64,000 nucleotides of DNA from Oscillospiraceae bacterium (GTDB taxonomy: Bacteria > Bacillota > Clostridia > Oscillospirales > Oscillospiraceae). The notes below the pieces were generated by a model. The model ran no database searches, was not told the origin of the DNA, and was given only the letters and a program-made list of their open reading frames with translations. Shown piece after piece: positions 7,294-14,513 of this stretch. Position 1 is the stretch's first letter, and every line of letters begins with the position of its first letter. The stretch covers positions 1-64,000 of the forward strand of contig JAFQHV010000018.1 in NCBI GenBank assembly GCA_017397835.1, written 5' to 3'. A program made the position numbers and the translations under genes.

Positions 7294-9189
7294 TTAGTTA
7301 TCGCGGGCGGGCCAAATCACGTTAGTGGCCGTCAAAAGCTGGTACAGCAGGTCCGCGGCATCGGCGCGGGTGAATTTGGTTTCGGGGTCCGGCTGTGACA
7401 GCACTACGCCGATCTGTTCCAGAAGCCACGCGGATTCGCGGGCTGCGGGATCGAGTTCGGCATAAGAGGCGAGCATATCCGGTTCGGCACCAAACTGGGC
7501 CAGGTCGTAGGCCTTCATGTTTACCCAGGCGGCTGTTTGGGCCAGGATCTGCAGCGCGTCGCTGTAGCCGATATGCTGGGAGGGAGAGAAGCTGCCGTCG
7601 CTGTACGCGCTGATATAGCCGCGCTCAGACAGAGCCATAATCCCCTTATAATACCAAGCGTCGATGGGCACGTCGTAAAATAGATTGGTGCTGGACGCGT
7701 TTGCCTTAAAACCGAATGCGTTGGTAACCATGGTGCAGAATTCGGCCCGGGTAACGGGAGCATCGGGGAGGAAGCGGCCGTCGCCATAGCCGGATACAAG
7801 GCCGTAGGCGGCCAAAGTGTTGATGGCATCCTGATGGCGGCAGTCGGCTAAATCGGAGAACCGGCGGGAAGTGAATTGCGCGGACAGGCCGGTGCGCGCA
7901 AGCACCTGTTCCATAGTCACCCGGCCAAAGGTGCCGTTGCCTCGATCCATCCACAACTCGGCCGAGGGGGGCAGAGCCTCCAGCAGCGCCACAAAGGCGG
8001 GGGCGTATGCGTCGGACAGAGCCGTTTCCAACAGGACGAAAAACTCCCATCCGGCCAGGGTGATGTTTAGGTAACCGGCGGCACTGTCAGGCTGAGGGGA
8101 ACACAGCAGCAAGGCCGCGGCGGGGACATACTGCGCATCCATTAACAGAGTGGGCAGCACGCCGCCCTGATCCGGTGTGGTTCCGGCAGGGGAGAAGAAG
8201 CGGTAAGCGGTCAGCTTCAAAGCGTCCTGCTGAAACAGCTCCGGGTGGGTGGACTCGGACAGCACGATCTGCGCGATGCCCTTTCCAAAGGTGCGCTGAC
8301 CAATGGAGATGCCGGTGCCGTGGTCGCGCATGGCTGCGGCAAACAGTTCCGCGCCGCTGGCGGAGTGAGGACTGGTGAGAATAATGGCCGGCTTTTCCGT
8401 GGAGGGGGTCAAATTGGGATGGGTAAAGGTGTAGGTGTAATTGTCTTGAGCATCACGGAAATAGAGCATGATGCCGCCGCCGGCAAAAACGCCTACGCTG
8501 CCGGCAGCCGTGGAACTGGAGCCGCCGGGGTTGCTGCGCACGTCCACGATCCAGGCGTTGACGGATTCGTCGTTCTCACTCACGGCAGAGTGGATATGAC
8601 TGGCCGTTTTGTCGCCGAAGCCGGTGCAGTTGATAACGCCGGCGTTTCCGTCCTCCGACAGGGAAAAAACCGCCGTGGTGTTGACGGTGAATGTGTGGCG
8701 CGTCAGGGTGATGTCTTCCTGCGTGCCGTCCTGATGCAGTACGCGGACCACAACGCTGCTGCCCTCTTCGCCGGTCAGCAGGGTAACGGCGTGGTCCATG
8801 TCGGTGATGGGGGTGCCGTCCGCGGACAAAATCACATCGCCGGCCACAAGTCCTGCCTGGGCGGCGGGGGTGTTTTCTACAATGGAAGAGATCAGAACAC
8901 CCTGTTCATGGGCGCGGATGGAAACGCCGATGCCCACGGTCTTTTGATCGTTAAAAGTACCGAGAAAGGCCTGATACGCATCACCGGTGAGATAGGAGGT
9001 GTACGGATCGCCCAGGGCGGCGATCAGCTCGTCCATGGTTTCGGCCTGATAGGCGGCGGGAGGAAGCTGGTCGATATACCGCTCTTCCAACAACGTGATG
9101 GCCTGATGGACGGTCAGGGCACGGGCCGGAGCAATTAAAGTGCACAGGACCAAAACGAGGGCTCCTGCGCGACGAAACAGACGATTCAT
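7294..9189 (-). CDS. S41-family C-terminal processing protease with SLH repeats
   Basis: An exported serine protease of 631 aa. The order is a signal peptide (FRRAGALVLVLCTLIAPARA), an N-terminal helical part, a PDZ domain (about 80-160), the S41 catalytic core, then SLH-type repeats at the C-terminus (for example AINTLAAYGLVSGYGDGRF). The catalytic Ser lies in TSPHSASGAEL and the Lys in GQRTFGKGIAQ, matching the Ser-Lys dyad of CtpA/CtpB. The SLH repeats imply attachment to the cell wall. The start at 9189 follows AAAGGAG by six bases and gives a proper signal peptide; the frame is open further upstream but through the promoter. It heads a probable operon with the two CobW-type genes. Confidence 0.88.
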   Translation of the reverse strand: MNRLFRRAGALVLVLCTLIAPARALTVHQAITLLEERYIDQLPPAAYQAETMDELIAALGDPYTSYLTGDAYQAFLGTFNDQKTVGIGVSIRAHEQGVLISSIVENTPAAQAGLVAGDVILSADGTPITDMDHAVTLLTGEEGSSVVVRVLHQDGTQEDITLTRHTFTVNTTAVFSLSEDGNAGVINCTGFGDKTASHIHSAVSENDESVNAWIVDVRSNPGGSSSTAAGSVGVFAGGGIMLYFRDAQDNYTYTFTHPNLTPSTEKPAIILTSPHSASGAELFAAAMRDHGTGISIGQRTFGKGIAQIVLSESTHPELFQQDALKLTAYRFFSPAGTTPDQGGVLPTLLMDAQYVPAAALLLCSPQPDSAAGYLNITLAGWEFFVLLETALSDAYAPAFVALLEALPPSAELWMDRGNGTFGRVTMEQVLARTGLSAQFTSRRFSDLADCRHQDAINTLAAYGLVSGYGDGRFLPDAPVTRAEFCTMVTNAFGFKANASSTNLFYDVPIDAWYYKGIMALSERGYISAYSDGSFSPSQHIGYSDALQILAQTAAWVNMKAYDLAQFGAEPDMLASYAELDPAARESAWLLEQIGVVLSQPDPETKFTRADAADLLYQLLTATNVIWPARDN

Positions 9190-9222
9190 AGCTAACTCCT
9201 TTCGCAATCGACACAACATATT

Positions 9223-9251
9223 ATTATAAACCTGTGAAAACGCAACTGCAA
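9223..9251 (-). promoter_or_regulatory. Promoter of the S41-SLH/cobW operon
   Basis: On the minus strand, TTGCAG (9246-9251), a 17-bp spacer and TATAAT (9223-9228), 34 bp before the start codon. I see no clear Zur-type palindrome next to it. Confidence 0.65.
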
Positions 9252-9295
9252 GATATTTTCGAAAAGTTGGGGACTGAAATCCGGTGGAAGGATAA

Positions 9296-9324
9296 TTGAC
9301 AGGGACCATGGCGGAAATTATAAT
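9296..9324 (+). promoter_or_regulatory. Consensus sigma-A promoter before the DUF951 gene
   Basis: A perfect TTGACA (9296-9301), a 17-bp spacer and a perfect TATAAT (9319-9324), the best vegetative promoter in the window. It is 33 bp before the DUF951 start and probably serves the radical SAM gene too. Confidence 0.85.
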
Positions 9325-9356
9325 GGTGCTATACGAATGATCGGGAGGGACGTGCG

Positions 9357-9551
9357 ATGGATATCCATGTAGGAGACACGCTGGAACTGAAGAAAGAGCA
9401 TCCCTGCGGGAATCGGAGATGGTTGGTACTGCGTGTGGGGATGGACTTTAAGCTGCGGTGTGAGGGATGTGGGCATGAATTGATGCTGCCCCGCAGCAAG
9501 GCGGAGAAGAGTATAAAAAAGTGGCTGCCTGCCGAGCCGGTGGGCGAGTAA
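9357..9551 (+). CDS. DUF951 family small protein
   Basis: A 64-aa protein of the DUF951 family, common in Firmicutes. The pattern is typical: an N-terminal HVGDTLELKKEHPCG, a strand DFKLRCEGCGHELML and a terminal SKAEKSIKK. The three cysteines (C-G, then CEGC) suggest a small metal or nucleic-acid-binding fold, but no function is established. In many genomes it sits near chromosome-partition or ychF genes; here it is one base away from a radical SAM gene. Confidence 0.85.
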   Translation: MDIHVGDTLELKKEHPCGNRRWLVLRVGMDFKLRCEGCGHELMLPRSKAEKSIKKWLPAEPVGE

Positions 9552-9552
9552 G

Positions 9553-10431
9553 ATGAGATACGACAGCGACCTGATCTACCGGCCGCCGGGAGAGTGGCGC
9601 AGCTATCTGCTGCAATGCACCATCGGCTGTTCCCACAACAAGTGTACCTTCTGTGCCATGTACAAGGAAAAGAAGTTTCGGCTCCGGCCGCTGGAAGAGA
9701 TTTTGGAAGACATTGACATGGCGCTGGACTACTATGGTCCCGCTGTGGAGCGGGTGTTTCTTATGGACGGCGATGCCATCGTAATGCCCACGAAACAGCT
9801 GCTGAAAATCTTGGAGAAGCTGTATCATAATTTCCCAAAACTGCAGAAAGTTACCACCTATGCCGGTCCGAACAGTACGCTTGCCAAATCGGTGTCTGAA
9901 CTGACCGAATTGCGGCAGGCGGGCCTGACCCGGGCGTATTTGGGGGTAGAAAGCGGCAGCGACGCGGTGCTGGCTGCGATTCGAAAAGGCTGCACGGCAT
10001 CACAAATGCTGCAGGCCGGACAAAACCTGGTCCGGGCCGGGATGGATTTATGGGCCATCGTGATTTTGGGTCTGACCGGACAGGGCGGGGATTGGCAGGA
10101 ACACGTGCTGTCCTGCGCGAATATCATCAACGAGATGCGTCCCCGGCACCTTTCGGCGATGACCTTTGCACCGGCATCCGGGACTCCGTTGGGGGACGAT
10201 GTGTTGGCCGGGCGGTTTCGGGTGTGCACGCCGGAACAGATCCTGAGGGAATGCCGGCTTTTGGTGGAGTATCTGAATGTGGACCCGCTGCATTTTACCA
10301 GCAACCACGCCTCCAACTACCTGCCCCTGAAAGGCGGACTGCCGGAGGATCGGGAGAAATTTATCCGCGTGATCGATCAAGCCCTGGCCGGAGAAATCGG
10401 CCTTCGAAAGACACTGAATCGTGGAATATAA
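9553..10431 (+). CDS. Radical SAM protein (COG1032-like)
   Basis: A 292-aa radical SAM enzyme. The cluster-binding cysteines are in CTIGCSHNKCTFCAMY, which I recognise from an uncharacterised Firmicutes subgroup with this wider spacing. A TIM-barrel follows, with FLMDGDAIVMP and the SAM-contact strand AYLGVESGSDAVL. The C-terminal part contains HFTSNHASNYLPLKG, also seen in that subgroup. No substrate is known. The gene begins one base after the DUF951 stop, indicating co-transcription, and ends in a good terminator. Confidence 0.85.
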   Translation: MRYDSDLIYRPPGEWRSYLLQCTIGCSHNKCTFCAMYKEKKFRLRPLEEILEDIDMALDYYGPAVERVFLMDGDAIVMPTKQLLKILEKLYHNFPKLQKVTTYAGPNSTLAKSVSELTELRQAGLTRAYLGVESGSDAVLAAIRKGCTASQMLQAGQNLVRAGMDLWAIVILGLTGQGGDWQEHVLSCANIINEMRPRHLSAMTFAPASGTPLGDDVLAGRFRVCTPEQILRECRLLVEYLNVDPLHFTSNHASNYLPLKGGLPEDREKFIRVIDQALAGEIGLRKTLNRGI

Positions 10432-10444
10432 GAATGTGAAAAGG

Positions 10445-10481
10445 AAAAGAGCCTTACGCCTGTGCGCGAGGCTCTTTTCTT
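10445..10481 (+). terminator. Terminator after the radical SAM gene
   Basis: AAAAGAGCCT (10445-10454) pairs with AGGCTCTTTT (10469-10478) around a GC-rich loop, followed by a T-rich tail. Confidence 0.8.
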
Positions 10482-10525
10482 TGAATGCGGGATATGCGGG
10501 CGAGAAAAGTTTTTTAGCAGGCGGG

Positions 10526-10560
10526 TTGCGACCTTTTCGGTGATGTCAGCTTACTATAAT
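10526..10560 (+). promoter_or_regulatory. Candidate spoIIG-type promoter with a long spacer
   Basis: A perfect TATAAT at 10555-10560 has no -35-like hexamer at 17 bp. The nearest is TTGCGA (10526-10531), with a 23-bp spacer. The Bacillus subtilis spoIIG promoter is known for a 22-bp spacer and Spo0A activation. A Spo0A box is not obvious here, so this is an analogy. Confidence 0.35.
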
Positions 10561-10596
10561 GGGACATGGTCGATGTGCAGGAGAGGAGGGCGGTTT

Positions 10597-11460
10597 ATGC
10601 AGGTGGTGTATTTGGACAGTCTCTTTGTGCTGAATACAACGATGGACTATTTGCTGCTGCTTGCTTCGGCACGCGTTGCAGGGGAACCGCTGCACCGTTT
10701 GCGCATGATACTGGCGGCACTGTTGGGCGGCGGGTATGCCGCGACCGTTTTTTTGCCGGGGATGGGGTTTCTGTCCGGCGTGATATACAAAGTGAGCGCT
10801 GCGGTGCTGATGGTACTGATCGGATTGGGAGCCAGTCGGCGGCTGATGAGACAAATCGTTATCTTTTTTGCGCTGTCCTGTGCATTTGGAGGAGGCGTTT
10901 TGGCAATCGCCCTGCTAGGGGGGCGGGGACTGTATTCGGCAAGAGGCGTGTTATTTTCGGGGCCGGACATCAAGATCGTTTTGCTGACGGCGGCGATTTG
11001 CTACGTGGGGATAACGTTCTTTTTAAGAAAAACCGGCAAGCACAGTATATCCCAAGGGGAGGTTGTAACCGTTGAAGTAAGAGGAAATGAAAGGTCAATT
11101 TCCTTTACAGCGTTACATGACACGGGCAATACGTTGACCGATCCGGTTTCCGGACATGGGATCATTGTGGCGGATTGGGATGTGCTGGTACCGCTCTTTG
11201 AGAGGGAAAACGGGCCTCGGAGACAGGAACTGGCGGATCCGGTCAGGGCAGTGCAGCGGCTGAACGCAGGCTGGTGGCGCGGAAGATGCGGATTGATGCC
11301 GTATCGGGCTGTCGGTGTGGAGTGCGGAATGCTGGTTACGCTGCGTCCGGAGTGCGTGCTGGTGGGCGGGAAGGTTCACCCGGGCGTACAGTTAGCTCTT
11401 TCGCCGACCCCGGTGTCGCCGTCCGGGGGATGGCGAGGGCTGGTGGCCGACGTGGTGTAG
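10597..11460 (+). CDS. spoIIGA: Sporulation sigma-E processing peptidase SpoIIGA
   Basis: Membrane aspartic protease that cleaves pro-sigma-E in the mother cell, 287 aa. The N-terminal half has about five hydrophobic segments. The cytoplasmic half contains the protease motif HDTGNTLTDP with the catalytic Asp at about residue 175. The start is the ATG at 10597, after gagaggagggcgg; it gives the typical MQVVYLDSLF opening. It directly precedes sigE, the conserved spoIIG arrangement. It is the only gene in the window that ends in TAG, and sigE is in the same reading frame just downstream. Confidence 0.93.
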   Translation: MQVVYLDSLFVLNTTMDYLLLLASARVAGEPLHRLRMILAALLGGGYAATVFLPGMGFLSGVIYKVSAAVLMVLIGLGASRRLMRQIVIFFALSCAFGGGVLAIALLGGRGLYSARGVLFSGPDIKIVLLTAAICYVGITFFLRKTGKHSISQGEVVTVEVRGNERSISFTALHDTGNTLTDPVSGHGIIVADWDVLVPLFERENGPRRQELADPVRAVQRLNAGWWRGRCGLMPYRAVGVECGMLVTLRPECVLVGGKVHPGVQLALSPTPVSPSGGWRGLVADVV

Positions 11461-11472
11461 GGGGAAAAACAT

Positions 11473-12213
11473 ATGGGAAAGAAAAGGAGTTTCGGGCACA
11501 TGGATTTGATGTTGCGGCTGCGGTCGTGGTGGCTGCGGATCGCTGCCAGGCTGGGCAGATTGGATGAAGTGATGTATGTGGGAGGCAGTTATACGCTGCC
11601 GGCACCGCTTTCGCGTGAGGAGGAAATGCAGGCCATTGCCGCTATGGCTGCGGGGGACAGAGGTGCGAAAAACCGGTTGATCGAGCACAATTTGCGTCTG
11701 GTGGTGTATATAGCCCGCCGGTTTGATAATACGGGTGTTAATTTGGAAGATTTGATCTCCATTGGCACCATTGGTCTGATCAAGGCGGTTGATACATACA
11801 ACCCCGAAAAAAGTATAAAATTAGCAACGTACTCCAGCAAATGCATTGAAAATGAGATCCTGATGTATTTGCGTAAGACGGCAGGGCAAAAGGCGGAACT
11901 TTCCATAGACGAGCCGTTAAATACGGATTGGGACGGAAACGAATTGCTGCTGTCTGATGTTTTGGGGACGGAAAGCGATCTTGTGATGCGTCCCATTGAG
12001 GCGGACGTGGATCGCCAATTGCTGCGTCAGGCGCTGGAGAAGCTGGATGAACGGGAACGGTACATCGTAACGAGCCGATTTGGTTTGTGTGGGAAACCGG
12101 AGCGCACACAGAAAGAGGTGGCCGACGAGCTGGGAATTTCACAATCCTATATCTCAAGACTGGAAAAACGAATCATTGCGCGTATGCGCAGAGAGATGCT
12201 GAAACTCATGTAA
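11473..12213 (+). CDS. sigE: Sporulation sigma factor sigma-E (pro-form)
   Basis: Mother-cell sigma factor of 246 aa. It begins with a basic, hydrophobic pro-sequence (about residues 1-36) ending just before [11 protein letters not shown], where SpoIIGA cleaves in relatives. Region 2 is clear ([36 protein letters not shown]), as is region 4 with the DNA-binding helix ([20 protein letters not shown]). A ribosome site AGGGGG overlaps the spoIIGA stop. A terminator follows, so sigG is not part of this transcript as it is in some Firmicutes. Confidence 0.96.
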   Translation: MGKKRSFGHMDLMLRLRSWWLRIAARLGRLDEVMYVGGSYTLPAPLSREEEMQAIAAMAAGDRGAKNRLIEHNLRLVVYIARRFDNTGVNLEDLISIGTIGLIKAVDTYNPEKSIKLATYSSKCIENEILMYLRKTAGQKAELSIDEPLNTDWDGNELLLSDVLGTESDLVMRPIEADVDRQLLRQALEKLDERERYIVTSRFGLCGKPERTQKEVADELGISQSYISRLEKRIIARMRREMLKLM

Positions 12214-12215
12214 AA

Positions 12216-12255
12216 AACGGCCGCTTTTGTCAGAGGAAAAGCGGCCTGTTTTTGT
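12216..12255 (+). terminator. Terminator after sigE
   Basis: GGCCGCTTTT (12219-12228) pairs with AAAAGCGGCC (12237-12246), with an eight-base loop and a T-rich tail. Confidence 0.85.
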
Positions 12256-12263
12256 GAAAAAAC

Positions 12264-12284
12264 TAACAATTAAAAAGATTGTTA
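12264..12284. promoter_or_regulatory. Inverted repeat upstream of rex
   Basis: TAACAAT and ATTGTTA lie seven bases apart just upstream of the rex -35 box. The half-sites share TTGTTA with the known Clostridial Rex operator, but their order is reversed. A second imperfect match, TTGTTAA then TTGACAA with five bases between (12279-12297), overlaps the -35. Either could mediate autoregulation. Confidence 0.4.
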
Positions 12285-12290
12285 AAAAAA

Positions 12291-12319
12291 TTGACAAGTG
12301 TATTGGCCGGGTGTAAAAT
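12291..12319 (+). promoter_or_regulatory. Promoter of rex
   Basis: TTGACA (12291-12296), a 17-bp spacer and TAAAAT (12314-12319). The start codon of rex is 34 bp further on. Confidence 0.8.
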
Positions 12320-12353
12320 GTAGAAAAAATCCAGGGAAAGGTGGGGCAAAAAT

Positions 12354-13022
12354 ATGAAAAAAGCCGGAACAAAGGTCTCTGTTGCGGTTATTCGACGGCT
12401 GCCCCGATATTACCGCAAACTGTCTGAATTGCGTCAGCGGGGTGTGGTGCGGATTTCTTCCGGTGCGCTGGCCAAGGACATGGGACTTACAGCCTCACAG
12501 ATCCGGCAGGATCTGTTTTGCTTTGGCGGATTCGGTCAGCAGGGCTACGGTTACAACGTGGAAAAACTGCGGGAGGAAATCGGTGATATTTTAGGGATCA
12601 ACCGCGGCAATACTGCGGTGATCCTGGGTGTGGGCAATTTGGGCCACGCCCTGATGCAGAATTTCAAATTTGGCAACAACGGCTTTAGCGTAACGGCTGC
12701 CTTTGACGTGGATGACAGTCTGGTTGGGACAAAGATCGGTTCGGTACAGGTTTACCACGTGGATGAGCTGGAGGAGTATCTGCAGACGTACCGGGTGGAT
12801 GTAGGTGTGCTGACCGTGCCTCGCGCCTTTGCGGCTGAGATGGCACAAAAGCTGGCTGACGGCGGCGTGAAAGGCATTTGGAACTTTGCCAATGTGGAGT
12901 TGAAACTGGATAAGCCGGATGTGATCGTGGAGAACGTGCACTTTTCGGACAGCTTGCTTGCTTTGAGCTATATGATCGGTGAGCCGATCTACGAAGAGGA
13001 ACGGGAGAATGAAAATGAGTAA
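12354..13022 (+). CDS. rex: Redox-sensing transcriptional repressor Rex
   Basis: NADH/NAD+-sensing repressor of fermentation and electron-transfer genes, 222 aa, the usual length. The N-terminal winged helix covers about residues 8-80 (RLPRYYRKLSEL, then GLTASQIRQDL and FGQQGYGYNVEKL). The Rossmann domain follows with GVGNLGHAL near 93-101, and a C-terminal helix allows domain swapping. The hydrogenase and Rnf operons on either side are typical Rex targets in Clostridia, although I could not mark a convincing Rex site at their promoters. The 3' end overlaps the next gene by eight bases. Confidence 0.96.
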   Translation: MKKAGTKVSVAVIRRLPRYYRKLSELRQRGVVRISSGALAKDMGLTASQIRQDLFCFGGFGQQGYGYNVEKLREEIGDILGINRGNTAVILGVGNLGHALMQNFKFGNNGFSVTAAFDVDDSLVGTKIGSVQVYHVDELEEYLQTYRVDVGVLTVPRAFAAEMAQKLADGGVKGIWNFANVELKLDKPDVIVENVHFSDSLLALSYMIGEPIYEEERENENE

Positions 13023-14115
13023 ACGAACGAAAACGGTGGTGATCGGCGCGTTGTGTGCGGCACTGCTTGCCGGAACCGTTATTGCCGCCGGCCTCGGTGA
13101 GGGAGACAGCCTGATTTCCCTGAGCTATCTGGAACAGTTTTTTATCTCCAAAGCAGTGGAGGACGGTTACGAGAAGGTGACTCCGGCCCTGGATGAGGTG
13201 TATCAGGAGTCTGTACAGGCGCTGGATCGGCTGGCGGAGGAATACCTTGCCGCCGTGGGCGCAGGGGATTCCGGTGGTCACAGTGACCGATACCAGCGGA
13301 ATGTTTATGCCGTGTATGACGAATTGACGTTGGAAAGCGGAAGCGGCATCCTGGTGGAGGCCGGCACACTGCGGCTGACGCACGAGGGGACCGTGGTGGA
13401 TGTGACAACGGGGCAGACGGTGCAATCCAACACTGTGCTGATTCCGGGACACCGTTATCTGGTTGCGGAGGATACCACGGCGCTGCTGCTGGTAGAGTCG
13501 GATGCGGCGCGTGTAGCGGTGGAGGGTGATTACCTTGTTGCGCGCAGCGGACAGGAAGCAACGCCCTTTACCGACATTACCATTGATCAGTGGTACCGCG
13601 ATGCAGTCAATCGCGCATACGCCATGGGTCTGTTTGCCGGGACCGGTGACGGCTCCGTCTTTGCGCCGGAGGTGAAGCTGGACCGCGCCATGATGATGAC
13701 CGTTTTGTTCCATTTGGCAGGTGACCCGGACGAGGAACGCTTTTCGGCTACGGTCACCTTCCCGGACGTCGCCGAGGGTGAGTGGTACGAAAGCTACGTG
13801 CGTTGGGCGGGCCAGCAGGGAATCGGTGCCGGCTATGGTGACGGCGCGTTCCGGCCCCTTAACACGATGACCCGGCGGGAAGTGGTGCAGTTCCTTTACA
13901 ACTTCGGAAAATCCTATCTCAAAGCGGAACTGACCGAACGGACAGACCTGAGCGACTACGACGGTATCGAGATCCTTCGCACCGAGGGCTGGGGAGAGGA
14001 TGCAATGAGCTGGGCAGTGGCAACACAGATCATCAGCGAACTGCGGCCCAACGATTATCCCGGCAGAGGTGAGGTGGCTGCCATTGTGGCGGCCTTTGCG
14101 GAAAAATATCTGTAA
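13015..14115 (+). CDS. Secreted SLH-domain protein overlapping rex
   Basis: A 366-aa exported protein of unknown function. It has a signal peptide (KTVVIGALCAALLAGTVIAA), a central beta-rich region of about 130 residues (including ILVEAGTLRLTHEGTVVDVT), and two to three SLH-like repeats from about residue 180 (FTDITIDQWYRDAVNRAYAM, GDGSVFAPEVKLDRAMMM, IGAGYGDGAFRPLNTMTRRE). SLH repeats anchor proteins to wall polysaccharide. The ATG at 13015 is preferred because GGGAG lies seven bases before it; an ATG at 13009 is also in frame. The eight-base overlap with rex indicates co-transcription and coupling. Confidence 0.8.
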   Translation: MSKRTKTVVIGALCAALLAGTVIAAGLGEGDSLISLSYLEQFFISKAVEDGYEKVTPALDEVYQESVQALDRLAEEYLAAVGAGDSGGHSDRYQRNVYAVYDELTLESGSGILVEAGTLRLTHEGTVVDVTTGQTVQSNTVLIPGHRYLVAEDTTALLLVESDAARVAVEGDYLVARSGQEATPFTDITIDQWYRDAVNRAYAMGLFAGTGDGSVFAPEVKLDRAMMMTVLFHLAGDPDEERFSATVTFPDVAEGEWYESYVRWAGQQGIGAGYGDGAFRPLNTMTRREVVQFLYNFGKSYLKAELTERTDLSDYDGIEILRTEGWGEDAMSWAVATQIISELRPNDYPGRGEVAAIVAAFAEKYL

Positions 14116-14204
14116 ACACACGCACCCGTTCACCGTTCGGACATAAGATGGAGTGAGAAACGCACAGGCGTTCTCAAATCATCTTTTGTTTAGGAGGTAC
14201 TCAT

Positions 14205-14351
14205 ATGGGGTGCTGCAATAACGGTTTTGGCGGTGGCGGCTGCTTGTGGATCATCATTCTGATCATCATCCTGTTCTGCTGCTGCGGCGGCAACGGCTGC
14301 GGCAACGGCTGTGGCTGCAATGGCGGTTGCGGGAACGTCTGCGGCTGCTGA
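14205..14351 (+). CDS. Tiny Cys/Gly-rich membrane-spanning protein
   Basis: A 48-residue product with 12 cysteines: MGCCNNGFGGGGCLW, a short hydrophobic helix of Ile and Leu, then CCCGGNGCGNGCGC and a similar tail ending CGC. A textbook ribosome site (TAGGAGGT, six bases before ATG) and a terminator right after the stop show it is a real gene despite its size. The layout of a Gly-rich head, a single hydrophobic helix and a small tail recalls YjcZ-type sporulation miniproteins and the so-called high-cysteine proteins of Clostridia. Function is unknown. Metal binding or disulfide cross-linking in a spore or envelope layer is a guess. Confidence 0.8.
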   Translation: MGCCNNGFGGGGCLWIIILIIILFCCCGGNGCGNGCGCNGGCGNVCGC

Positions 14352-14358
14352 TTGACCG

Positions 14359-14388
14359 GAAAAGCGGCGCCTTCGTGCGCCGCTTTTT
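14359..14388 (+). terminator. Terminator after the Cys-rich miniprotein
   Basis: AAAGCGGCGC (14361-14370) pairs with GCGCCGCTTT (14377-14386) around a six-base loop and is followed by T residues. Confidence 0.88.
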
Positions 14389-14456
14389 CCAATCTGAACC
14401 GGTGGACATGCACTCAATCTGAACAATAACTGCAATGTGAAACCCAAAATTAGCTA

Positions 14457-14486
14457 TTGAATTTGCGAAAATATAGGACATATACT
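14457..14486 (+). promoter_or_regulatory. Promoter of the rnf operon
   Basis: TTGAAT (14457-14462), an 18-bp spacer and TATACT (14481-14486), about 28 bp before the rnfC start. Confidence 0.6.
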
Positions 14487-14513
14487 TTAGCTGAAAAGGA
14501 GGTGGCCAACCCG

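Noticed and set aside
5141..7297. Plus-strand open frame of about 718 codons across the cobW genes
   Set aside because: Its hydrophobic Val/Met stretches are the reverse complement of the His-rich repeats; both CobW-type genes are on the minus strand.
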